From Sulfurimonas sp. (GTDB lineage Bacteria > Campylobacterota > Campylobacteria > Campylobacterales > Sulfurimonadaceae), in the NCBI GenBank assembly GCA_015663215.1, contig DQSP01000208.1:1-6242 (forward strand): 6,242 nt of DNA. Direction: 5' to 3'. The first letter of the stretch is position 1. The number at the start of each line of letters is the position of its first letter. This document shows, piece after piece, positions 1-5,954 of this stretch. Below the pieces are notes generated by a model. The model did no database searches. It had not been told where the DNA came from and worked only from the letters and a program-made list of their open reading frames with translations. The position numbers were made by a program, and so were the translations under genes.

Positions 1-60
1 TAGGTTTTTAATTTCATTTTTTAGTGACATTTTAGCTGAATCTTTTTTCCGTAGTTTTCA
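1..60. other. Non-contiguous 5' flank of the kinase gene (possible rearrangement or assembly junction)
   Basis: This stretch should encode the coiled linker and H-box of the kinase but does not do so in the kinase frame, which has stops at 1-3, 22-24 and 52-54. Two readings are possible. The + frame starting at base 2 is open to 61 and ends in AESFFRSF, which resembles the FL-S-FSHE segment before an H-box; this would need small deletions near 60. The - strand is open from 57 down to 1 and reads KKDSAKMSLKNEIKNL, a charged, linker-like sequence of the kind that precedes HisKA domains, which would suggest an inverted piece of the same gene. I cannot decide between them. No second copy of this sequence was seen elsewhere in the window. 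Confidence 0.4.
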
Positions 61-1143
61 GTAAGAACACCTCTAAATGGAATAGATGGTTTCATTCAGC
101 TTCTTGCAAAGAGTGAACTCGATGAAAAGCAGCAAAAATATATTTCGTTAGTTCGTACTTCATCTTCTAATCTTATTGGAATTGTTAATGATATTTTAGA
201 TTTCTCTAAAATAGAAAGTGGGAAAATGACACTTTCTTGTATTGAAATTAATCCTTTTATTGAGTTTGAAAATATATTAGAGCTTTTTAGTGCTAAGACA
301 GATGAAAAAAATATTAAATATAACTCAATTATAGACAAGCGTATTCCTTCATTAATTATGATTGATAAATTAAGAATCTCTCAGGTACTTTCTAATTTAA
401 TTGGAAATGCGATTAAATTTACACCTAATAATGGAAGCATAGAAGTAAACATAATTTTAGAAAATGAAAGTACAGATGAATTAGAGTTGAAATTTTCAGT
501 AAAAGATTCAGGTATTGGTATAGCAAAAGATAGGCAAAAGCTTATTTTTGAAGCATTTGCTCAGGCAGATGACTCAACGACCAGAGAGTTTGGAGGAACA
601 GGTTTGGGTCTAAGCATATCTGTCTCCTTGGTTGAGCTAATGCAAGGGTCATTTTACTTAGTAAGTAAGGAGGGAGAGGGAAGTACTTTTGGTTTTACCA
701 TTAAAAGTAAAGTTGTTGAAATAATTCCGAAAAAAGTTATACAAAAAGAAAAAAAATTAGAGACAAAAGAGAAACCTTTTAAAGAACATGCAAAGGTCTT
801 AGTTGTAGAAGACAATGAAATGAATCAAATTTTAATGGATGAATTACTAAAAAAGTATAAGATATCTGTTGACTTTGTAAGTAATGGAGAAGAGGCTATA
901 TTTAAAGTGAGTGAAGTTCAATATGACTTGGTTTTTATGGACATTAACATGCCAATACTCAATGGAATAGATACTGGCAAGTTTATCAGAGCCAGTGGTA
1001 ATGAAGTGCCGATTATTGCGTTAACAGCCAATGCATTAGAAGGAGATGAAGAGAAGTTTTTAAATGCTGGTATGAATGCTTATTTGGCTAAACCTTTGGT
1101 ATTTGAAGATTTTGATAAGCTTGTAAAGAAGTATTTAACATAA
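61..1143 (+). CDS. Hybrid sensor histidine kinase, C-terminal part (HisKA remnant, HATPase_c, receiver); 5' end disrupted
   Basis: Two-component hybrid kinase: the ATPase domain would phosphorylate a HisKA histidine, and the phosphate would pass to the fused receiver. The frame reads VRTPLNG from 61, then the HisKA dimerisation helix through ILDFSKIESGKM (to about 228). HATPase_c boxes are all visible: N box (QVLSNLIGNAIKFT, 382-423), G1 (DSGIGIA, 505-525), F box (IFEAFAQAD, 544-570) and G2 (GGTGLGL, 592-612). A Lys-rich linker leads to the receiver: acidic pair E/D (808-813), phosphoacceptor Asp (940-942), Thr (1024-1026) and Lys (1090-1092). No HPt follows. Oddity: family members read SHE(I/V)RTPLNG, but here FS joins directly to VRTPLNG, so the phosphoacceptor His and its Glu are absent, and an in-frame TAG lies at 52-54. 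The first in-frame ATG (226-228) would give a 305-residue protein without the H-box. No sensor domain is in the window. Domain identity is very secure; integrity of the gene is doubtful. Confidence 0.9.
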   Translation, partial: VRTPLNGIDGFIQLLAKSELDEKQQKYISLVRTSSSNLIGIVNDILDFSKIESGKMTLSCIEINPFIEFENILELFSAKTDEKNIKYNSIIDKRIPSLIMIDKLRISQVLSNLIGNAIKFTPNNGSIEVNIILENESTDELELKFSVKDSGIGIAKDRQKLIFEAFAQADDSTTREFGGTGLGLSISVSLVELMQGSFYLVSKEGEGSTFGFTIKSKVVEIIPKKVIQKEKKLETKEKPFKEHAKVLVVEDNEMNQILMDELLKKYKISVDFVSNGEEAIFKVSEVQYDLVFMDINMPILNGIDTGKFIRASGNEVPIIALTANALEGDEEKFLNAGMNAYLAKPLVFEDFDKLVKKYLT

Positions 1144-1151
1144 AATAAATA

Positions 1152-1160
1152 TGCTAAAAT
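1152..1160 (+). promoter_or_regulatory. Candidate extended -10 promoter for the hydrolase gene
   Basis: TG-C-TAAAAT matches an extended -10 element (TGnTAtaaT-like) in the 52-base gap between the kinase stop (1143) and the hydrolase start (1196). Transcription would begin near 1167. No recognisable -35 lies 16-18 bases upstream; the closest TTG-like hexamer (1121-1126) is too far away. In AT-rich DNA such matches are frequent, so this is weak. Read-through from the kinase gene is an alternative, as I see no terminator in the gap. Confidence 0.3.
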
Positions 1161-1195
1161 AAATGAATTAGATAATCAAAGGCGAAAAACACATT

Positions 1196-2686
1196 ATGAT
1201 ACCACCTTTTACAAAGTTATTTTATATATGTTTATATATGTTTTTACTTACTACATTTTCTTATGGGGAGCGTCAAAAGAAGTTATGTTTTACTACCGAT
1301 ACGAACAGTAGTTTATGTGCTATGGAAGAGAATAACACGATTATATTGGACAGTTCTTTGGACTTAGGTGAACGCATATATGAGATTCAAAATACTATAA
1401 GGTCTGAGCTAAAAGAAAAACAAGTAGAGCTTATCTTGTTAGCAGAAGGATTTGATGCAACAGTCCTTACCATTGCTCAGGGAAATATGCTTAAGTATTA
1501 TCGTAAGCATATAAAAGGGTTGGTACTCAAAAATCCTGAAGCCAATTATGTACTTGGGTGTAAACGTCTTGATACTATGGAAACAAACAGTACTTGTAAA
1601 CTTATTGATGAATTCAATGTAAAACTAAATGTTAAAGCTTCACGGACAGAACTTTTAAAAGCCATTTCTCCTGCGTATCAAGTAGATTTATACACCCCAA
1701 AATGTGTAATAATGGATTCAAATAAAAGAAGAATAGGCGAATGGGAAAAATTATTGAAAGAAAATTCAATTAATTATTCACTGGTAAAAGAAGAGGAAGT
1801 TACGTTAAATCAATGGTTTCCTTTTAAACAAAGTAAAAAAATTCAACCAAAAGATTTTAAAGTTGAACCAAAATATTTTGGTCCATTGTTACGTTATCAT
1901 TTATGGAAAATATCCTATAAGTCTAAACATGAAATTTTGGAAAAACTTGAAGTAGCGTATGGGCTAGATAAACTACAAAAATATGATGTATTTTATAAGA
2001 AAAATTCTAAAAAAAACCCCCTTTTGATTTATGTTCATGGGGGAGGATGGACGCAGGGTGATAAGGTAAATTTTAATGATTTTTGTGAAGAGTATGCAGA
2101 TAAGGGTTTTACGACAGTTAGTATCAATTATCGTTTGATGGACTTACCAAGTGTGGGCATGAAGGAAATGATTTCTGATGTTAAAAGTGCTATAGAACAT
2201 ATATTGGGTAATGCTTCAGAATATTTTATTGACTTAAATCGTACGGTTATTATGGCTGAGTCTGCTGGTGCCCAATTGGCTTACATGGCAACGACAAAGC
2301 TTTCTAAGAAAAACCATATTAAAGTGGCTGTTTATAACAGTATTACGAGTAATCTACGCTTGAATTCTGTAAAGAAACAGATACGTTTATCGGGTTTTAA
2401 AGAAAAAAAAGTACGTAAAAAATGGCTTGATGGCTTCTCTCCGTTAAAGAACTTACAGTTTTATAAAACTATGACCTTGGGATTGCATAGTATTGATGAT
2501 AGGGTGGTGCCGATGAAGCATTTAGCAGATTTAGAAATATATTCGGTTATTAATTTTAACAACATAGAATCACTTTGGATTAAAAATGCATCGCATCCTA
2601 TTTCCCCTAAGAACAATGCTGTTCAACCATCGTATATGGAGTTGGACTTAGAGGTTTACGACTTCATACTTAAGCATATAAAATAG
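1196..2686 (+). CDS. Exported alpha/beta hydrolase, HGGGW carboxylesterase/acetyl-esterase-like
   Basis: Probable serine esterase acting outside the cytoplasm (496 residues). Residues 1-24 form a signal peptide (Lys7, a hydrophobic run 8-21, likely cleavage after SYG); this supports the ATG at 1196, although the AAAGG upstream (1178-1182) sits 13 bases away, rather far. The C-terminal half holds the catalytic domain: oxyanion motif HGGGW (281-285), nucleophile elbow A-E-S-A-G with Ser356, predicted acid Asp435 in HSIDDRVVP, and His467 in ASHP. These match the BD-FAE/HSL-like esterases, except that the first elbow glycine is Ala354. Residues 45-200 resemble another alpha/beta hydrolase half without a catalytic serine (AEGFD at 83-87, then GLVLKNP), so the protein may be a decayed-plus-active pair. 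Cys31 and Cys41 could form a disulfide. Substrate unknown; deacylation of an envelope polysaccharide is a guess from the neighbour. Fold is confident, substrate is not. Confidence 0.85.
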   Translation: MIPPFTKLFYICLYMFLLTTFSYGERQKKLCFTTDTNSSLCAMEENNTIILDSSLDLGERIYEIQNTIRSELKEKQVELILLAEGFDATVLTIAQGNMLKYYRKHIKGLVLKNPEANYVLGCKRLDTMETNSTCKLIDEFNVKLNVKASRTELLKAISPAYQVDLYTPKCVIMDSNKRRIGEWEKLLKENSINYSLVKEEEVTLNQWFPFKQSKKIQPKDFKVEPKYFGPLLRYHLWKISYKSKHEILEKLEVAYGLDKLQKYDVFYKKNSKKNPLLIYVHGGGWTQGDKVNFNDFCEEYADKGFTTVSINYRLMDLPSVGMKEMISDVKSAIEHILGNASEYFIDLNRTVIMAESAGAQLAYMATTKLSKKNHIKVAVYNSITSNLRLNSVKKQIRLSGFKEKKVRKKWLDGFSPLKNLQFYKTMTLGLHSIDDRVVPMKHLADLEIYSVINFNNIESLWIKNASHPISPKNNAVQPSYMELDLEVYDFILKHIK

Positions 2687-2818
2687 GGATATTTCTACAG
2701 TCATTCACATATATTATTGCTATAAAAACAATAAAAAATAGTAATAAACATACTGGCTCTAAATTATAAATAAATTCCTTTTAATTCAAAAAAATACTTT
2801 AGAAATGATGATATACTT

Positions 2819-2843
2819 AAAATATTTATATATATAATATTTT
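2819..2843 (+). promoter_or_regulatory. Candidate -10 box (TATAAT) inside an AT inverted repeat, upstream of the DUF3131 gene
   Basis: A perfect TATAAT lies at 2833-2838 and would start transcription near 2845, about 19 bases before the ATG at 2864. No TTGACA-like -35 is seen 16-18 bases upstream; instead there is periodic A/T-rich sequence, as known for housekeeping promoters of Campylobacter and Helicobacter. The box overlaps the right arm of a perfect 8-bp inverted repeat, AAAATATT (2819-2826) and AATATTTT (2836-2843), separated by an alternating TA run. This could be an operator or simply low-complexity AT sequence. Promoter plausible; regulator site speculative. Confidence 0.5.
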
Positions 2844-2850
2844 TTAGAAT

Positions 2851-2855
2851 AAGGA
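2851..2855 (+). promoter_or_regulatory. Ribosome binding site of the DUF3131 gene
   Basis: AAGGA lies 8 bases before the ATG at 2864-2866. Spacing and sequence are near ideal, and it is the strongest Shine-Dalgarno site in the window. It fixes the start of the large gene, and the predicted N-terminal membrane anchor begins a few residues later. Confidence 0.8.
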
Positions 2856-2863
2856 TCCTTTGT

Positions 2864-5800
2864 ATGAAGATAACGAAACAGAGCAACTACATTTATTTAT
2901 TTGTTTTTATTTTATTTATTGCACTTTTAGTAAGCATTTATCGACCCCTAGATAAAAAAGCTTGTACCATTGTAACAAGTACTGAAGAAAACAGTTCATT
3001 TACCCTAGCCGATGATGATAAGTGGTACAGTGGGTTTTATGATAGTGTTGGACTTAAAGCAGGGGAATGTATTGAACCTACTGCAACGGTTAGTCCTTGT
3101 GAACTTCGTTGTGCACCTAGTCAAGAAGAGCTAAAGATGGCCCGTATTGCTTGGAAATATATTGAAAACAATTTTAATGAAAAAACAGGTTTAACAGCTG
3201 CTGCACATAAGTACCCCTCAGCTGCAACTTGGGATTGGTCAAATGCTGTTTATGCCATTTATGCTGCTAGAAAATTTAAAATCATTACTCAAACACGTTA
3301 TGAAGACATGATGAAAAAATTTTTAACGACCATGCAAAAAATGCCACTTTTTAACAATGAGCTTCCAAATAAGACATACAATACCAATTCAGGAAAAATG
3401 GTTAACTACGTCAATAAGGTTGTTAAAGATGGTATTGGATGGTCAGCTGCCGACTTGGCACGTTTGCTTTCATCTTTAAATATGATAGAACAGTGTGAAG
3501 AAACATTGGCACCTGAGATTGAGAAGCTTATGTTACGTTATCGTTATTGTCGTGCTTTGAGTGTTGAGGGTGATTTATATGGTGGAACGTATACCAATGG
3601 AAAGTTAAACATTAACCATGAAGCATTGACAGGTTATGAAGAATACTTAGGACGAGGGTATGAACTTTGGGGACACAATGCAAGTGAAGCTAGACAATAT
3701 AAATTCTTAAAAGAAGTGGAAATATATGGGGTTAAAATTCCTACTGATACCCGTCCATTTTTCTCTAACTTTGTTGAGTCTGAGCCATTTTGGTACTTAG
3801 GTTTTGAGTATGGTGTTGATGATCCTGAGTCTAGTAAATATATTAAAAATATGTATACGGTTCAAGAAGAACGTTACAAGCGAACAGGGCAGATTACAGC
3901 TGTTACTGAAGATAATATTGATAGAAGACCATACTTCTTATTTAACACCGTTTATACCAATGGTGAAGCATGGAAAACGATTAACCAGCATGGGGCTGAT
4001 TATGATGAATACAAAACAGTGAGTACCAAAGCTGGAATTGGGATGCGATATTTATTTGATACTCCATATTCAAACAAAGTTTTTAACTATTTAAAGAATA
4101 ACTATGACGCTAAAAAGGGTTATTATGCTGGTATTTATGAAAAACGTCCTGGTCAAAACAAAGCCATGACACTTAATACCAACTCGATTATACTTGAAGC
4201 CATGCTTTCATCTAAAATGGGTCCATTACAGAAGCTTAAAAAGATAGAGAGTCGTGGAACTTATGACAACTATCGAAATACCATTAATAACTTCCGTTGT
4301 TTACCTACTGAAAAGAAAGCACTTATTTTAGAGCCTTTTGCAGGGACTGAGAGTAATAGTAGTGCTGATTGTGGGTGTGAAGGTGAGGCATTACAGGCAG
4401 CGAAAATTGCGTGGAACTATTTTGAAAATAATTATAACCCTGAAACAGGATTGGTTAATGGGAAAAATAAATATAAAACTATTAAACCTGAACATATTGG
4501 TAAAACAATTATGGCAACCATCTCAGCAGAATCTTTAGATATTATTTATAAAGATGTTTTTGAAAAACGTATGTCTAAACTCATCTTCACATTGAAAAAA
4601 ATGAAGGTTTATCATAAAGAATTACCCAACTTATACTACAATGCCAAAACAGCGAAGATGGTTAAAAAAGATGGTTCAGCTGCTGGAACTGCAGGAGGAT
4701 GGGATTTATACTCTGTAGCACAAATGATGACAGGGCTTTACCATTTACAGCGTGATTATCCTCAGTATAGAGAAGACATTTTCTCTATTGTGGCTAAATG
4801 GGACTTTAAGCGAGCAGTTCTAGAGAAAAAGATGCAAAATAGATGGTTTAATGGAAAAGACAAAGGTGGGGCTGATGATATTATGGATCCTGCAAAAGAG
4901 TTTTACATCCATAATGCCTTGAAGTTTTTCAATATTAAGAGTTACAGTCATTTGTATGATGAGCGTAACTTAGATTATAAAGCAGCGTATGGCTACGAAG
5001 TACCAATGGGGTTTGAAGACAGAATTACCAATGGTGAGAGTTACTTATGGACAATGATGGAGCAACCTTATTATTTAAAGTATAAGCATTATTCTTCAAA
5101 CATTTATTTGGCACTTAAAGACAGATACACCATAACAGGTAAGTTTGCAACTTCTACAGAAGAATCACTTGACCGTAAACCGTATTGGGTTCAAAATACC
5201 ATTTACAATGAGGGTAAGCTTTGGGATAATTTAGACACTAAACGTAAGCCGACACATAAAAGAGGTCTTTTAAGTACTAAAGCAGCGTTTGTTTATGATG
5301 CATTGTATGGTGACAAAGATGACTATGCTAAAACATTAATGCGTGAAGTAAAAAGTACGGCTAAAGAAGGTTATGGATGGTATGGAGGTATATACTTGAA
5401 ATCTAAATATATCAACAAGTCCTTAAACATACATACCAATGCAGCTGTGCTTGAATCTTTGAATTATAAGAAAGAAGGAAACTTTTATTATGCCAAAGAG
5501 AAAAAGTTGGCTGAACAAATTGCCTTGCATAAAATAGATAAGGTCAATAAGTTTTATATTGAGTCAAAGCCAATAGAACTTCGTTATGATGCTCAAAAGC
5601 TTATGGAGTTATTGGCTGATAATAATGAGATTGCAAGAGTTGAAAGAAAAGGTATTGATTTTGTAGTACGTATTGGTCAGTTTGATACTAAGAAAGAAGC
5701 ATTAGACTTTCTTGATACTTTAGATGTAAATTTACCTAGAGCTCATGTTGCCCAAGGTGATGTGATTTCAGATAATTTTATGTTAGCCACACGTTATGTG

Positions 5801-5923
5801 AAGTATGACTATCATATTCCTTATAAAAATATACTCATTGATAAAGAAGAAAATAAACCATATAAATCATTTTTAAAACGTTATAAAGCAAAACAGAAAG
5901 TGGCTAAGGCAAAAAAGAATTAG
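2864..5923 (+). CDS. Membrane-anchored tandem DUF3131 protein with C-terminal SPOR-like domain
   Basis: A 1019-residue protein. After Lys3/Lys5, a hydrophobic segment (about 10-26) without an obvious cleavage site suggests an inner-membrane anchor with the rest periplasmic. Two DUF3131-type domains follow, at about 88-450 and 507-870. Each is preceded by closely spaced cysteines (C79/C83 and C503/C505). Copy 1 keeps the hallmarks: WDWS (123-126), ELPN (166-169), GWSAADLARLL (192-202), EEYLGRGYELWG (259-270), ESEPFWYLGFE (305-315) and TEDNIDRRPY (348-357). Copy 2 keeps ELPN (586-589) and TEESLDRKPY (765-774) but has lost several others. Residues 905-978 resemble a SPOR domain (FVVRIGQFDTKKEALDFL), a fold known to bind denuded peptidoglycan glycan strands. 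The last 16 residues are Lys/Ala-rich. DUF3131 has no established activity; its repeated helices recall toroidal glycosidase-type folds, which I infer only. The C-terminus ends on a possible -1 frameshift signal. Good RBS; solid start. Confidence 0.9.
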   Translation: MKITKQSNYIYLFVFILFIALLVSIYRPLDKKACTIVTSTEENSSFTLADDDKWYSGFYDSVGLKAGECIEPTATVSPCELRCAPSQEELKMARIAWKYIENNFNEKTGLTAAAHKYPSAATWDWSNAVYAIYAARKFKIITQTRYEDMMKKFLTTMQKMPLFNNELPNKTYNTNSGKMVNYVNKVVKDGIGWSAADLARLLSSLNMIEQCEETLAPEIEKLMLRYRYCRALSVEGDLYGGTYTNGKLNINHEALTGYEEYLGRGYELWGHNASEARQYKFLKEVEIYGVKIPTDTRPFFSNFVESEPFWYLGFEYGVDDPESSKYIKNMYTVQEERYKRTGQITAVTEDNIDRRPYFLFNTVYTNGEAWKTINQHGADYDEYKTVSTKAGIGMRYLFDTPYSNKVFNYLKNNYDAKKGYYAGIYEKRPGQNKAMTLNTNSIILEAMLSSKMGPLQKLKKIESRGTYDNYRNTINNFRCLPTEKKALILEPFAGTESNSSADCGCEGEALQAAKIAWNYFENNYNPETGLVNGKNKYKTIKPEHIGKTIMATISAESLDIIYKDVFEKRMSKLIFTLKKMKVYHKELPNLYYNAKTAKMVKKDGSAAGTAGGWDLYSVAQMMTGLYHLQRDYPQYREDIFSIVAKWDFKRAVLEKKMQNRWFNGKDKGGADDIMDPAKEFYIHNALKFFNIKSYSHLYDERNLDYKAAYGYEVPMGFEDRITNGESYLWTMMEQPYYLKYKHYSSNIYLALKDRYTITGKFATSTEESLDRKPYWVQNTIYNEGKLWDNLDTKRKPTHKRGLLSTKAAFVYDALYGDKDDYAKTLMREVKSTAKEGYGWYGGIYLKSKYINKSLNIHTNAAVLESLNYKKEGNFYYAKEKKLAEQIALHKIDKVNKFYIESKPIELRYDAQKLMELLADNNEIARVERKGIDFVVRIGQFDTKKEALDFLDTLDVNLPRAHVAQGDVISDNFMLATRYVKYDYHIPYKNILIDKEENKPYKSFLKRYKAKQKVAKAKKN
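3125..4213 (+). repeat. DUF3131 domain copy 1 (conserved copy of the internal duplication)
   Basis: Encodes residues 88-450 of the large protein. It aligns by eye with copy 2 (4382-5473) at ARIAWKYIENNFNEKTGL versus AKIAWNYFENNYNPETGL, ELPNKTYN versus ELPNLYYN, and TEDNIDRRPY versus TEESLDRKPY. It ends at LNTNSIILEAML versus IHTNAAVLESLN. This copy retains Glu259/Glu260, Glu305/Glu307 and the WDW motif, so if the protein has an active or ligand-binding site, it is most likely here. The copies are protein-level repeats; the DNA has diverged. Confidence 0.75.
4382..5473 (+). repeat. DUF3131 domain copy 2 (diverged copy of the internal duplication)
   Basis: Encodes residues 507-870. The beginning, the ELPN segment and the TEES-LDRKPY segment align with copy 1. 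In between, the WDWS region is replaced by KPEHIGKT, GWSAADLARLL by GGWDLYSVAQMM, and EEYLGRGYELWG by KEFYIHNALKFF. Position E307 has a counterpart in E725. Loss of several family-defining residues with retention of length suggests a structural or binding role rather than catalysis, an inference from this comparison alone. Confidence 0.7.
5576..5797 (+). other. SPOR-like domain coding segment
   Basis: Residues 905-978 of the DUF3131 protein. The second half matches the SPOR pattern of a beta strand, G-x-F, then a helix beginning with an acidic/Lys-rich turn: FVVRIGQFDTKKEALDFL, followed by a second beta segment around AHVAQGDVI. SPOR domains are about 70 residues, as here. They commonly sit at the C-terminus of membrane-anchored periplasmic proteins and bind glycan strands lacking stem peptides. 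The first half of the domain is less typical. Confidence 0.5.
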
Positions 5924-5954
5924 CCCTTCTTTATAAAAAAAAGGTGAAAAGGGC
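5911..5954 (+). promoter_or_regulatory. Candidate -1 ribosomal frameshift signal (A AAA AAG heptamer plus hairpin)
   Basis: In the gene 3 frame the last codons read gcA AAA AAG AAT TAG, so 5911-5917 is the canonical A_AAA_AAG heptamer in the correct phase. After 5 bases (5918-5922) a hairpin begins. G5923-T5928 (GCCCTT) pairs with 5949-5954 (AAGGGC). After a bulged C5929, TTTAT (5930-5934) pairs with GTGAA (5944-5948) with two G-U pairs, leaving a 9-base loop. A -1 slip would bypass the TAG at 5921 and continue as ELALLYKKKVKRARN. The hairpin is not followed by a T tract on the + strand, so it is a poor intrinsic terminator. An SD-like stimulator is at best weak: AGAAAG (5895-5900) lies 10 bases upstream of the heptamer. 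Confidence 0.45.

Larger units (their letters stand above)
2687..2863. other. AT-rich intergenic region between the hydrolase and DUF3131 genes
   Basis: These 177 bases carry no credible ORF on either strand. The only inverted repeat in the first part is TTATTG/CAATAA (2714-2719 and 2729-2734), a 6-bp AT-rich stem with no following T tract on either strand, so I do not call a terminator. The last 50 bases hold the promoter, inverted repeat and ribosome binding site listed separately. The separation and the promoter suggest that the DUF3131 gene is transcribed independently of the hydrolase gene, though read-through is not excluded. Confidence 0.6.

Noticed and set aside
96..338. 80-codon open frame on the - strand
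   Set aside because: It is antisense to the HisKA/HATPase region of the kinase, whose motifs are unmistakable on the + strand; the product is hydrophobic/Ser-rich noise with no supporting start signal.
727..733. Another A-rich G-ended run (AAAAAAG) in the kinase gene as a frameshift site
   Set aside because: The phase is wrong (AAA AAA G in the reading frame), no stop codon or hairpin is nearby, and the gene continues normally.
2714..2734. TTATTG/CAATAA hairpin as terminator of the hydrolase gene
   Set aside because: Only six AT-rich base pairs with a 9-base loop and no T tract downstream on either strand.
3804..4022. 72-codon open frame on the + strand
   Set aside because: Out-of-frame shadow inside copy 1 of the DUF3131 gene, whose conserved motifs are encoded in the other frame across the same bases.
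4338..4538. 66-codon open frame on the + strand
   Set aside because: Out-of-frame shadow inside the linker and start of DUF3131 copy 2; no ribosome binding site and no recognisable protein character.
5923..5954. Intrinsic terminator after the DUF3131 gene
   Set aside because: The hairpin is real on paper, but no T tract follows on the + strand and coding sequence continues straight through it; its placement fits a frameshift stimulator better.
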